From Palsa-360 sp963719875 (GTDB taxonomy: Bacteria; Acidobacteriota; Terriglobia; Acidiferrales; UBA7541): DNA of 64,000 nt. The notes beneath the pieces are model-generated. The model was not told the DNA's origin, searched no databases, and saw only the letters and a list, made by a program, of their open reading frames with translations. The DNA lies in NCBI GenBank assembly GCA_963719875.1, contig CAVRDJ010000004.1:930001-994000 (forward strand), in the 5' to 3' direction. Within the stretch, counting starts at the first letter, position 1. Each line of letters starts with the position of its first letter. Positions 9,625 to 18,979 of this stretch are shown one piece after another. The position numbers and the translations under genes were made by a program.

Positions 9625-10605
9625 TCAAGGTGCCAAATAGAACGTGACACTCTGCGGGCCGGCCTTGTCCGAGAGCACCGTGATTGTATAATAGTTCCCA
9701 GTCGCAAGACCTTCGGTGCTCAAATCCAATTCGTTGACTCTCTCGTCGGGCTCCCAATGGAATTTATTTCCCCCATCTTCTTTGTCCTTGACCGTCACGA
9801 TGGACGGAAAATTTCCAGACGAGTCGGTCAGCGCGAGCGTGAGGTGTGCAGTCTTATCGCGGAGGGGCGTACCGGAGCAAGAACCCCCAGAGAACAATTG
9901 GAATGCAACATCAATTTCATCTACCTGTGAAGCACTGATCACTTGTGGCGGCTGTTGCTGCGTCGGGGACACGAAGCAGATCGTGTCGCCATCGTTGGGC
10001 TTTTTGAGGGCAGCTAAGCTCGATAGACCTGGAGTCTTTCCCTTCATCGTCCCCCCCGGGTCCCCCGGCGGAGGGGGGGGTGGTACGGGTGGTGTGGAAA
10101 AGCTGGTTATGATGTCTTCACTAAAAGTGGTGCTTTTGCCCGGGGCATGGCCGAAAGCAGGACTGAAAGATTCCTCGTCAGAGTTGTAGAAGTAACTGAG
10201 CGTTATGTCTATCAGCCCGGTGTAATTGACGTTCTTTTGAGGTGTCCTGTTTGGGCCGCCTGCATTCCCCGTAATATCGTATTGAATGACAGCTCCATTT
10301 GAGTATGTGTAGGCTGTGGTGCCCACAGGGAACTCGGTAAAATCAACCATGTTGTCGAAAGGCTTGACTGTGACAGTAAGAGTAAACGGCCTCAGCACAG
10401 TTTTGAAATGAATGGTGAGAACACCGTCACCGGGAGGACCACCCTTACCAGAAAAATCGAAGATGCCTGTGGTGTTGTTAGAATCGAAAGTGCAAAGCAC
10501 CCCGCCCCCCTCATTATCACTAGGGGAGCAGTTCTCTTGTGCCCAACACTGGGTACCAAACAACGCAAACGCAAAGGCTAGAAGCACAGATACTCGTTTA
10601 AACAT
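9625..10605 (-). CDS. Secreted protein of unknown function with polyproline linker
   Basis: The protein has 326 residues and starts with a clear signal peptide (MFKRVSVLLAFAFALFGTQCWAQ). The start at 10605 has a perfect AGGAGG eight bases upstream, which rules out the longer frame from 10689. The N-terminal half is rich in Gly, Asn and Thr and looks beta-rich. A Pro/Gly linker (PPVPPPPPPGDPGG) leads to a C-terminal part with alternating strands (FQLFSGGSCSGTPLRD, LTLALTDSSGNFP) that resembles an Ig-like or other beta-sandwich fold. I do not recognise the family. It is convergent with the kinase gene, whose stop lies 55 bases away. Extracellular or periplasmic location is inferred from the signal peptide. 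Confidence 0.7.
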   Translation of the reverse strand: MFKRVSVLLAFAFALFGTQCWAQENCSPSDNEGGGVLCTFDSNNTTGIFDFSGKGGPPGDGVLTIHFKTVLRPFTLTVTVKPFDNMVDFTEFPVGTTAYTYSNGAVIQYDITGNAGGPNRTPQKNVNYTGLIDITLSYFYNSDEESFSPAFGHAPGKSTTFSEDIITSFSTPPVPPPPPPGDPGGTMKGKTPGLSSLAALKKPNDGDTICFVSPTQQQPPQVISASQVDEIDVAFQLFSGGSCSGTPLRDKTAHLTLALTDSSGNFPSIVTVKDKEDGGNKFHWEPDERVNELDLSTEGLATGNYYTITVLSDKAGPQSVTFYLAP

Positions 10606-11545
10606 GATCGATCCTCCTGTTGTGTCGCCAGCAGCGAGTCTCAACGGGGCAGGTGAGCTCGGAGTGGGACTGGGACTTTGCAGATACATCTACCGCTCAG
10701 TAGCTGTCAATTTTTTAATCAAATAAAACCAGTACCTCTTATAAATAAATCCTGAGTGGCGTGCCCTTTTTATCTCCCTCGATCCGCTAGTTCAGCGGTC
10801 ACTCCCATTACCGGTCTTGTCAAACAATTTTCATCTCTTCTGTCGTCAGAAGTAAGCTCTTCAGAAGCGAGAAGGAACAGAGCTTCCCGCCGACTGAGAA
10901 ACAACAAGCGCCTTTGGGAGCCAGGTCATAGACAATTTCCATTCGCATATCCTTATTGCTGCCCCAGCGAGGCCACCTGAAAAGCTCACCTAGAGCAATT
11001 CGGATGGACCTGCCGATCATGTACACGCACGATTTTGGACGTACAGGGGACCTGAACCTGGCCTCGACCGCGGCACTTTCGCGCGGGATTCTGACTGGCA
11101 CGTCCCGCGTTGTCAAGCAAAAAAGAATTTACATAAAAGTAATGGTAGTAGTGGTATCTCCAAAAGCGTCCGAATTCCCCACCTGCCCCGGCGATGGATG
11201 CCACAAGATTTTAAGCGCAATGCTGGGAGGGACCCCTTCCCGTGTCCCTGCTTCCAAGTCTTCAAACCAGCTGAAGCTGGCGGGGGAGGAATGTTTCAAC
11301 AGCAGGCCGCAACATGCAGCAATTTCGAAAATGCTGGCAGGGATCGCATACTGATCTGGGCACTGCACATGAAAATCGTGAAAATCGTTTCAGCATGTCG
11401 CGAACAGGCGGGATGGGAGTACAATAGGCGCCGTTTTCGAAGTCAAAAAAGAGATTCCGGGTAGCCACTAAGAGCGCTGGGCCGAGTCACTTGAGACTTT
11501 TAGGATATACCGATTCGGTGCACACGGCGAACTGGGGGTGACTCC
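10606..11545. other. Divergent intergenic region, no gene recognised
   Basis: About 940 bases between the divergent secreted-protein and tonB-like genes. It is AT-rich near 10700-10760, where the minus strand carries TTGACA (10712-10707), a possible -35 for the secreted protein, although no good -10 follows. Frames of 98 codons (minus) and 132 codons (plus) overlap each other and resemble nothing I know. I see no RNA gene. Confidence 0.5.
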
Positions 11546-12421
11546 GTGCCATGTAAACAGTTTCTTTTCGTTGAGGATACGGAACCTGATGCAAAGGCGG
11601 GTGCGCATATTATCCTGCCGCCTCCCAAGGTGGAACCGCTACATGAAGTGTTTGCGGAAACCATGCTGGAGGACGCTTGCTCGCTCCACCAGCGCAGCAG
11701 ACGGGATTGGGTTGTTTCGCTATCCATCCATGTTGTCCTCCTTTCCGCGCTTTTGATTCTGCCGCTTTATTTCACTACCGGACTCGATATCCAGAAATTT
11801 AATCTGACATTTCTCTCTCCGCCGGTGACTCCTCCCGCGGCTCCCCCTCCCCCGCCGCTGACATCCTCGATCGTCCCGCGTGCGACTACTAAAGCGCCCG
11901 TGAGGGTTTACGTACCGGGAAAGCTAACGGTTCCTAGATTCATCGCGAAAGCCGTTGTAACCACGCCTGGTGACATTGCCCCTCTGGACGAACCGTTGCC
12001 GGGAGAGGTCGGCGGAGTGCCGGGCGGTATTCCCGGCGGGCAAATGGGAGGTGTTATTGGCGGAGTGCTCGGGGGCGTTTTGAAGAATGGACCGGCGCCA
12101 TTGCCTGCTGCGCTCGCTGCGGGAGGGCCAAAAAAGCCCGTCCGAGTGGGTGGCGAGGTGAAGCAGCCGCGCTTGCTCTACGGACCAGAGCCGGTTTACC
12201 CGCCACTTGCCAGGAAGATCCACCTCAGCGGGGTCGTTGCTATAGAAGCGATAATTGACGAACATGGCAATGTAACGGGAATGCGTGTGATCAGCGGAGA
12301 TCCCTTGCTAATTCCCGCGGCATTAAGCGCCGTTTCGAAGCGAAAGTACGAGCCCACGATTCTCGACGGCGAGCCAACTCCCCTCGATCTGCGGGTCGAG
12401 ATCAGCTTTCACGTTTCGTAA
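11546..12421 (+). CDS. TonB family energy-transducing protein
   Basis: A 291-residue protein with the TonB plan. A cytoplasmic N-terminus of about 55 residues is followed by one transmembrane helix (VVSLSIHVVLLSALLILPLYF), a proline-rich periplasmic stretch (PPVTPPAAPPPPPL), a glycine-rich linker (GGVPGGIPGGQMGGVIGG) and a TonB C-terminal domain (PEPVYPPLARKIHLSGVV, then VTGMRVISGDPLL and a final LDLRVEISFHV). It would pass proton-motive energy to outer membrane receptors, plausibly the Oar-like ones here. The start is GTG at 11546, with GGGGGTG six bases upstream; the out-of-frame ATG close by is not used. ExbB and ExbD are not in the window. Confidence 0.85.
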   Translation: MPCKQFLFVEDTEPDAKAGAHIILPPPKVEPLHEVFAETMLEDACSLHQRSRRDWVVSLSIHVVLLSALLILPLYFTTGLDIQKFNLTFLSPPVTPPAAPPPPPLTSSIVPRATTKAPVRVYVPGKLTVPRFIAKAVVTTPGDIAPLDEPLPGEVGGVPGGIPGGQMGGVIGGVLGGVLKNGPAPLPAALAAGGPKKPVRVGGEVKQPRLLYGPEPVYPPLARKIHLSGVVAIEAIIDEHGNVTGMRVISGDPLLIPAALSAVSKRKYEPTILDGEPTPLDLRVEISFHVS

Positions 12422-12580
12422 ATCAGAGCAAACCGACAGGAAAGTTCGGGGCCGCGGCTCTACGGACAGAATTGGATGCCGGAAAATGAAAGGCGGCTGG
12501 TCCACAAGCCCGTTGCCCATCAACCCTTGTAACGGACGGATGAAAAGTCCATCTGGGCACGCACTCAACTGGAATGCGGC

Positions 12581-14272
12581 TTAAGGAGCAACTCCCACTG
12601 CGGCGGCACGATAGCGAACCAGGAGCACAGTAATGTCATCCGCCTGGCTGGCGCCGCGGGTAAATGTCTGGACGGATTCGAGAATTGTCTTCTGAAGTTG
12701 TTCCAATGGCACATTGTGCTGGCCGGAAAGAACTTTTTGGAGGCGAGGGACACCAAACAACTGTTCTTCCGGGTCCATCGCTTCCGTTACGCCATCACTA
12801 TAAAGGATGAGTGTGTCGCTCGGTTCAAGATTCACCGTTGCCGCCGTGAAATTGGCTTCCGGAATGAGCCCCACCGGGAAAGACCCTTCGCTATAGAGCT
12901 CCGTGACTTCGCCTCGGCGTAGAATTAACGGCGAAGGGTGACCAGCATTGATAAACACGAGCTGGCCATCGCGGTCCAGGATGCCGAAAAACATGGTGGC
13001 ATAACGGCCGACCTCGGCATGATCGCACAGAAAGCGATTGATGTGATTGAACACGCGTACCGGGTCCGAGCCGGTGGTCATCCCGGAAAGCGCGCCCTGG
13101 AGCATAGTAGTGAGCAGCGCTGCGCCAAGCCCTTTCCCGGAAACGTCCGCGACGAGGAAGGCTGTGCGATCCTCGGCCATTGGAAAAACGTCGAAGTAGT
13201 CGCCGCCTACGGCGTGGCAAGGGGAATGAATGCCCGTCACTGCTAAATACGGGTAATCGCGGAATCCGCGTGGAAGCAGGGCCTGTTGAATGTCCCGGGC
13301 GATATTGAGTTCCTGCTCAAGTCGTTGCCGCTGGCGTTCTTGTTCGACGAGGCGCGCATTGTCCAGAATGCTGGCGGCCTCCACGGAGAGAGCGTCGAGG
13401 ATCTGGCGATCCAGCTTGGAAAAGGCGGTGGGGCGGTGGGAATCGAGGTAGACCACACCGAGAAAATGCCTGCGCCCGGATTGCATGGCGGCATCCGCGG
13501 AATTGGCCCGAGTTACGGCATAGAGGGGAATGGCGACGACAGCGCGAAGGGATTGCGCCACGATGCTCAGCGCTGACTGAAGAGCTACGTCGGCAAGATT
13601 GAGATCTTCTGTGATGACGCTCGATTGCTTCGCCATCGCTTGCCGCAGCGCGGTCTGGCTAGGAGCGACTCCTGCCGTCGGCAAAAGCACGCCTCCCTTC
13701 CCCCGAGCAAGGCGAACGCGGAGTGCTCCAGAAGTATCCGCTTCGAGCAGAAGCCCGCGATCGGCTTGGGTGATGGCGATGGCGTGATCGAGCATGGTGC
13801 CCAGCACGGACTCGAGCGGTAAATCGGAATGCAATAGCGATGTGGCTTCGAGTAATAAGTTTAGTTTGCCCAGTCCGGGCGAAGCGGTGTCCGTGGCGGA
13901 GATGCCGCCAATGCGCGTGAGCATGCTTTCAATTGCTTTTTCGGGATTCCGGGAACGGAAAACTATTTCGTAGGACTCATCGAGACCGAAAGTGATGACA
14001 TCGCCATTCGACAGAACGTAATGATCGACCTTTTTTCCGTTCACGAAGATGCCGCGACGGTATCCGCGGTCTTCAAGCAGGCAGCTCCTGGCATCGGAAA
14101 TGATGGCGGCGCACTGGCGGGAGATCCGCGGGTCGGCCAGCGGAAGGTGATTCCCCGTTTCATCTCCTCGGCCGATCAGGAACGGGGAACCGGAAATTGG
14201 CACCACACGGCGGGAACGGTCCGGGGAAATAACTTCGAGAGTATTCTCGCCGATGGCTTCGACACTAGACAT
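12581..14272 (-). CDS. FHA-GAF-PP2C (RsbU/SpoIIE-type) serine phosphatase
   Basis: The protein has 563 residues. An FHA domain occupies about residues 25-110 (FLIGRGDETGNHLPLADPRIS RQCA), with the GR...S-R phosphothreonine-binding pattern. A GAF domain (about 140-310, PLESVLGTMLDHAIAITQADRG) follows, then a short coiled coil (RQRLEQELNIARDIQQALLP) and a PP2C-like SpoIIE domain with the metal-binding motifs GGDYFDVF, VADVSGKGLGAAL, NAGHPSPL and LYSDGVTEAMD. Such enzymes dephosphorylate anti-sigma-factor antagonists with STAS domains. A STAS protein starts about 1.7 kb away at 15947, so the two may act together in partner switching. No anti-sigma kinase is adjacent. The FHA domain could link it to the Ser/Thr kinase upstream; that is inference. 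Confidence 0.9.
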   Translation of the reverse strand: MSSVEAIGENTLEVISPDRSRRVVPISGSPFLIGRGDETGNHLPLADPRISRQCAAIISDARSCLLEDRGYRRGIFVNGKKVDHYVLSNGDVITFGLDESYEIVFRSRNPEKAIESMLTRIGGISATDTASPGLGKLNLLLEATSLLHSDLPLESVLGTMLDHAIAITQADRGLLLEADTSGALRVRLARGKGGVLLPTAGVAPSQTALRQAMAKQSSVITEDLNLADVALQSALSIVAQSLRAVVAIPLYAVTRANSADAAMQSGRRHFLGVVYLDSHRPTAFSKLDRQILDALSVEAASILDNARLVEQERQRQRLEQELNIARDIQQALLPRGFRDYPYLAVTGIHSPCHAVGGDYFDVFPMAEDRTAFLVADVSGKGLGAALLTTMLQGALSGMTTGSDPVRVFNHINRFLCDHAEVGRYATMFFGILDRDGQLVFINAGHPSPLILRRGEVTELYSEGSFPVGLIPEANFTAATVNLEPSDTLILYSDGVTEAMDPEEQLFGVPRLQKVLSGQHNVPLEQLQKTILESVQTFTRGASQADDITVLLVRYRAAAVGVAP

Positions 14273-14415
14273 AAGGGGGCCAGAAGCCGGGATTATAGCA
14301 TGCGGAGTCGGAGTGTAGCTTGCTGTATTCCGCCCTAGTCAATAGCGGCCGTAATTTTCTGCAATTCAGTGCACTGTTCGTTTCAGCAGGTCCTTATCGG
14401 AAAAATTAGGAACAC

Positions 14416-15475
14416 TTAGGCGCCAAGCCAGCGGCCCGCAGGTTCCCAGCCCTCGACGTGGTCGCAGATCACCTTGATCGTCGCCGTGATCGGGATCGCC
14501 AAGATGAGTCCTATGCCACCCCACAGCCATCCCCAGAGCAGCAGTGCAATGGTCACGGCAAGGGGATTCAAATGGACGCGGCGTCCGACAATCGCAGGCA
14601 TCAGTACGTTCAGGCCAATCATATGGAAAAAAAACAGGGTCGCCGCAATGCCTAAGATAAGGACCGATTGTGTTCCACTTCACCATGCCAATAAAAAAAG
14701 GAGGCAACCACGCAAGCACCACGCCCAGATACGGCACGAGATTCAGTAGGCCCGAGACGCAGCCCGCCAGAAAAGGGTAGTCCAGGTGAATCAGCAGGAA
14801 AAAGGCCCAGCTTGCAAGCATAAGGATCAGCGCCACCAGTGCGTTTCCGGCAAGGTAACTGCGAAGCATGGCGCTGACCTGATCGAGAGCCTCCTTGACG
14901 CGCGTCCGCTTACCGGAGGGGAATAATTCCATTGTGGCTTTCCAGATCTGCGGCTTGGCTGCGAGCATGAAGAACACCAGAAACGGGAGAAAGGCGGCGA
15001 CGAGGAAAACGGAATAAAGTGAGCCTACGCCGAGAAACAACAGATCCCTGACGGGCCTCGAATCGACAACGCGCACGGGCTGGCGGTCCTTCGCTTCCCC
15101 CGGCGATATCACTTCAACTTGGTTTTCCACCGTGGCCAGCTTGCCGGCAACCGCCGATTCGGCATGGCCGAGGATTGCGCTGTAGCGCGGCCAATCGGCG
15201 ACAAATTGATCCGTCCGGTCGGCCACCAGATAGCCCACCCCGCCGATCAGCAACGTGACCGCCAGGAGCGCCATCAGTGCCCCGAGCCCTCGAGGAACGT
15301 GCAACCGTTCGAGGAATTCGACAACCGGATCCAGAAAATACGCGAACAAAACCGCCAACAGCAGCGTCAAAACAACGCTTGAAGCAAAGTAGAGGAACGC
15401 GAAAACAATTCCCGAAGCGATGATGCGCAGGGACGTAATGACTCGCCCGGTGAATTTGATGGCTTGGGCTGGCAT
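14416..15475 (-). pseudogene. AI-2E family transporter (PerM-like), frameshifted near its C-terminus
   Basis: The first about 270 residues match the AI-2E/PerM permease family, with many membrane segments (VVLTLLLAVLFAYFLDPVVEFL and later ones) and the PYLGVVLAWLPPFFIGMVKWNTIGP region. Near 14654 the frame shifts: the next residues (YLRHCGDPVFFPYDW) are nonsense, while the +1 frame reads ILGIAATLFFFHMIGLNVLMPAIVGRRV and runs to a stop at 14416 as in intact members. The likely cause is one extra base in the CCTTATC stretch. The chosen start at 15475 begins MPAQAIKF; the upstream extension looks non-coding. It may be a real mutation or an assembly error. Substrate unknown; the family exports small molecules. 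Confidence 0.8.
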
Positions 15476-15946
15476 GGTTGAACCGAGGTCACCATAGCAT
15501 ACTGGTGTCCCGCGATAAACCAATAGAAACCACAACAGTAGAAACCACAACTTGTGATCGTGAAGCTAGACCACAGAAGACTGTGTTCACGCTCAATTCC
15601 TTTTGCTGGCGTGTCTCACGCTTCCTAACTGAAACATCCCCGGCCGCTATCCTGCCGCCTGGTCGGTTTTCAGCAGCATTGGCTACGAGTACCGATTTGG
15701 GAGGCAGGCTGCAGGAAACATCATGGCCAAGCATCGAATCTCGGTTTCTGAGAAAAGGGAACGACGGCGAAATGTGCTCCGGAACGAACCAATTTCACAC
15801 GGGCCGATGTGACTTCGAGAGACAATGAAGTTGATATCGCAAATTTCGGATGATATGTTCGAGTCCCCAAGGATGGGGCGGACTTGGCGTGGCGCGCCTG
15901 GCGGGGTTACCACCGGAATCCCTTTTTGCCCAGGAGGAAAATATCC
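15476..15946. other. Divergent intergenic region with a short direct repeat
   Basis: About 470 bases between the minus-strand permease and the plus-strand STAS gene. A 13-base direct repeat (TAGAAACCACAAC) lies around 15524-15551 just upstream of the permease. No gene is recognised and no convincing promoter pair is seen. Confidence 0.45.
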
Positions 15947-16294
15947 ATGGCCTTAAAGATTACCAGCGGAGAAGTGAATGGGGTGGCCGTGGTATGGCTT
16001 GACGGGCGCATCGTGCTCGGAGAGGAGACCGGCGCGTTACGCGAAGCGGTGAAGAGCCTGATCGACCAAGGCAATAAGAAAGTGGTACTGAACATGAACA
16101 ATGTCACGCTGATTGACAGCTCGGGCCTTGGCGCGCTTGTGTTTGCATATTCCACAGCGAAATCGCGAGGGGCGTCACTGCGACTTTGCCACCTGGGATC
16201 GAAGTTCAACGAATTGCTCCATATTACAAGACTAATAACCATCTTCGACATCTCCGAAACCCAGGCGGATGCACTACGCAGCTTCTCGACGTAG
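15947..16294 (+). CDS. STAS-domain anti-sigma factor antagonist
   Basis: A 115-residue single-domain protein. It starts MALKITSGEVNGVAVVWLDGRI and carries the STAS signature VTLIDSSGLGALVFAYSTA, in which the serine pair after the conserved Asp is the usual phosphorylation site. Proteins of this type bind an anti-sigma factor or kinase when unphosphorylated. The start at 15947 has AGGAGG ten bases upstream, so the longer frame from 15884 is rejected. The likely partner phosphatase is the FHA-GAF-PP2C gene nearby; the cognate kinase is not seen in the window. Confidence 0.88.
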   Translation: MALKITSGEVNGVAVVWLDGRIVLGEETGALREAVKSLIDQGNKKVVLNMNNVTLIDSSGLGALVFAYSTAKSRGASLRLCHLGSKFNELLHITRLITIFDISETQADALRSFST

Positions 16295-16417
16295 CGTCTC
16301 TTAACCTGCCAAACCTGCGCGACCAGGTGCGCACGTTTTTCCAAACTGATTCTTTCCTAAAAACCCGCCTAACACTTGAGCAGAGTTGACGCGCTTTAGT
16401 CCCCTTCGCGTGATCTG

Positions 16418-16930
16418 ACTGACGACGAACGAAAGGCCTTTGATGGCTCCGAAGCTCAATCGCCGGCGTGCCGTGTTTGCGCTCTGGAAGATCGATGAGA
16501 TCTTATCTTGAGAGAGGGCCACGGAACGGGATTCGAAGTTTGTCGAACTCAGCCGCTATCTGTGCGGGCTCGATCGCTACCTGACTGGCAAAGATACTAA
16601 GCCTTGGGAGATCCTTTCTTTCAAGGCGAACAAGAGCCAACTGCCCACAATCGAGCAGGCGCTTGAAACAGTGGCTCTGGTGCTTGGGAGTGACAAGTCG
16701 CTTGGTTATTGCCTGGAGATGATCTGTGCGGATTTTCTGGCGGGAGTGAGTTTAGAGGCGGGCAACCGAGATGCATTATTACCTTACATCACCCGGCTGG
16801 TCATTGTGAGGCAGACGGATTTTAGGATTGCCAATGAGCTTTTTGATGGCACGACGCGCAGAGGGCGATCAGGTTCTCAGCTATGCCATCGCGCAGTCGG
16901 CTCGGCGGCTGAATGTGCTGGACTCGCGTG
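16418..16930 (+). pseudogene. Copy A: scrambled fragment of the island's conserved protein/HNH gene
   Basis: From about 16418 the DNA follows the gene at 20218 and 50342, starting with the same intergenic stretch and ATGGCTCCGAAGCTC. A TGA interrupts it after about 24 codons. Around 16565 an internal deletion joins codons near 45 to codons near 135. The sequence then continues to about 16810 (LGSDKS-GYCLEMICADFLAGVSLEAGN). From about 16815 to 16925 it matches the reverse complement of the end of the HNH region, so that piece is inverted. At the deletion junction it resembles copy C (GATCGCTACCTGACTGGCAA) more than copy B. It cannot encode a working protein. Confidence 0.85.
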
Positions 16931-17019
16931 GTTCACCAGACAATCGCCGAGTCCGAAATGCTACTTGCCGTCCAGCGCGACTACAAGATGAGGATCGCAG
17001 AGCGTAGGGTCCTACGGCG

Positions 17020-17360
17020 AAGCCACCGACTCGGGTATAAATGAACAGAGAGCCAGCACGGGAACGAAGTAGCTGATTCCCTGCCCTCGGGATCAGGAAA
17101 TCTTAAGGTCCAACTGGGGCGGCAGCGGTTGCCGATGTTATGGGCTTCCAGGTCGGGTTCCGCCATGACTTTTGCACCGAATATCACCGGAATCGCCCTG
17201 TTTTCGCTGGACCTGAAAAGCGCAAACAACAGATTTCACATGGCTTAGGTGAGTTCGTTTTGCAAAATTGGTCCTTCGGATCTTTCGACTTGCCCGCCCT
17301 TGTTCCTGGGCGCAAGTCTGCCTCAGTGAGAGCCGCCAGCGGTAGTGCACGAAGAACTTT
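17020..17360 (+). repeat. Island-associated repeat, copy R1
   Basis: The best-conserved core runs from GAGCCAGC through CTGATTCCCTGCCCTCGG to GGCGGCAGCGGTTGCC and matches sequences at about 22380, 22790 and 45870. The core contains an imperfect hairpin (17073-17096; CTGAT-T-CCC pairing with GGGATCAG). R1 and R2 share sequence for roughly 290 bases more, through TTTGCACCGAAT and CTTAGGTGAGTTCGTTTTGC. It lies between module copies A and B. No protein in it is credible on either strand. Confidence 0.75.
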
Positions 17361-17876
17361 TTGCGTGGTTCTATATATATAGCGTCCTTCAATCTCCTTC
17401 GGCATGGGAGGATGAACGGTTGGTGTGCCGTTAGCCTTGCGGCTGGGCTGGCTGATTCATTCGGCTACGAGTTCCCTGTTCTTCCTCGCGAGGCGGTAGG
17501 TGGAACCCATTTCCTGTCCTGTTCGACGGGAATTCTTCCGGATCTTCATGCTGAATAATCTCATTCATGGCATGCCTCCCAATTAGAATTTGGCGAGCGT
17601 AGCGCCCTTTTGAGTTACGTTATTGGACTTTCAGGGGAATTGAGAAGAAGCCATCCCCGCGGGAGGTAAAAGACAAATCAAGCCAAGCTGGAGACCGGCA
17701 ATGTCGAGAGCTATTATCCTCTGAAAGATCGATCCAGCCGGGAGCCTAAAGGTTTTAATTTCCTGAAGAAAAATTTGATTTGAGTAGAAACGTTTTTCGA
17801 ATTCCACTGTTTGGGACGTGCGCTTGCCTTGACTATTGCAGTCCTGGGAACTCGGCGAGGTCCGGGAAAAGCGGAA
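17361..17876. other. Intergenic region, no gene recognised
   Basis: About 500 bases after repeat R1 and before the broken regulator. It contains a 12-base palindrome, CTATATATATAG, near 17370. Frames here are short and have no family likeness. The equivalent place next to copy C holds a hypothetical gene (47556-48005), of which I see no trace here. Confidence 0.45.
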
Positions 17877-18078
17877 CTACTCGGAGGGCTCTTTCTTCTG
17901 GCGGGAGAGGAGGCGCTGGAGATAAGAATGCCCTTCTTCCTTGTACGATGCGGCGGCCCCTCTCAGCAAAATCTCGCACAGTTGGGCAAGACTCCGACCT
18001 TCCTTCGTAGCGATTTGAAGCAGCGCCTTCTTCAGTTCTGCAGTGACTCTGATTCCAATTGTTTTGATCTTTTGTCAT
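17877..18078 (-). pseudogene. Copy B ribbon-helix-helix regulator, frameshifted after the start
   Basis: On the minus strand an ATG at 18078 begins MTKD, like the copy C regulator MKKD. The RHH body appears only in the neighbouring frame: TIGIRVTAELKKALLQIA, then KEGRSLAQLCEILLRGAAAS and a stop at 17877. That frame has a TGA directly upstream and no normal start codon, so one or two bases seem lost or gained near 18060. The body aligns well with the intact regulator at 48017-48220 in the pattern R-T-LKK-L--IA--EGRS-AQ-CE. It would have bound DNA as a dimer upstream of the divergent operon. A rare ATT start is possible but less likely. Confidence 0.65.
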
Positions 18079-18130
18079 AGCATCGATTACGCATTCTACG
18101 GCAGTCCGTCAACCTTCACAAATCCTTCAC

Positions 18131-18160
18131 TTGACAGACATTCGAAAAAACGGTTATCAT
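18131..18160 (+). promoter_or_regulatory. Promoter of module copy B with overlapping CATTG repeats
   Basis: TTGACA at 18131-18136, an 18-base spacer and TATCAT at 18155-18160 form a good sigma-70-type pair. Two TCATTG units (18157-18162 and 18167-18172) lie exactly ten bases apart and overlap the -10 end. Copy C has GCATTG twice with the same period. Ten-base tandem half-sites are typical of ribbon-helix-helix operators, so control by the divergent regulator is inferred. Confidence 0.6.
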
Positions 18161-18191
18161 TGTTTCTCATTGATATACAAGGAGTACCATA

Positions 18192-18979
18192 ATGATGAAG
18201 CGGATTACGGACATCAGTGAACTGGGAATATTGATACGCCAGAACATTCGCCTGGCGAGGCGTTCGTCCGCTAGGCAACTGGGGACGGTAGCTATAGACC
18301 GATTGCGTGATTTAACGAAGACATTCGGCTTCTCCCTGAGCCTGGGAGACATCCAGCTCTTGGACGGCGGGTGGTATATCACTCATGCCGGCCTTTTGCG
18401 CTAGCCCGGCGCAGGCGGTGTGCTGGCATACGGGTGCAGCAGGTGCAGTCGCTTCTGTGATCCAGTGATGGGCCGTTGGGTTTTCAAGGCCACTGTCTAT
18501 AAAAACTCCGCGATCCAAGGGTTTTGTCGGTTATGGCGATGCCGATCCCTCCAACGTTTCTTCCCTGGTCCACGGCGCCGAGATGCGCGTCGCCGAAACT
18601 CGCGCCGTCAACCGCGCCCTCCGCAAAGCCTACGGCATCGGCCTCTGTTCGGTCGAGGAACTTGGCTGGGCTCCCAGATCCAACGCGCTCCGGATCGCCC
18701 GATCAGCGCAAGGCCTCCGCGAACGGAAATAATGGCCACCAGAACGGCCAGCCTCGCCTCCGCGACCGCCTCTGCCTGTTGATTCGCCAGCACCAGCTCG
18801 ATGCTGGCCTCGTGAAGGCCTATGCCGCCGACTACTGCGGCACCCCCACCCTGCGAGATGCCAGCCGAGACCAGGTCGAAGCCTTCATCAACGATCTGGC
18901 CGAGCGCGCCACCAAAGATCGCGACGGGCTGATCTGCCAACTCAACAGCTATTCCAAATCGCAGGAGGTTGCCCCATGA
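18192..18979 (+). pseudogene. Copy B Rad52/DdrA-like annealing protein, multiple frameshifts
   Basis: The gene starts well (AAGGAG seven bases before ATG 18192; MMKRITDISELGI), and its first 70 residues end GGWYITHAGLLR before a TAG at 18402. The remaining homology to the copy C protein is spread over several frames: LARRRRCAGIRV, then GRWVFKATVYKNS, then GFVGYGDADPSN with RVAETRAVNRALRKAYGIGL, and finally HQNGQPRLRDRLCLLIRQ to the stop at 18979. At least four shifts are needed to restore one protein, so it is dead. The first 55 residues differ strongly from copy C, while the rest is nearly the same DNA. The end overlaps the next start by ATGA. Confidence 0.85.

Noticed and set aside
10820..11354. 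Overlapping frames of 98 (minus) and 132 (plus) codons in the spacer before the tonB-like gene
   Set aside because: They overlap each other, lack ribosome sites and resemble no protein family.
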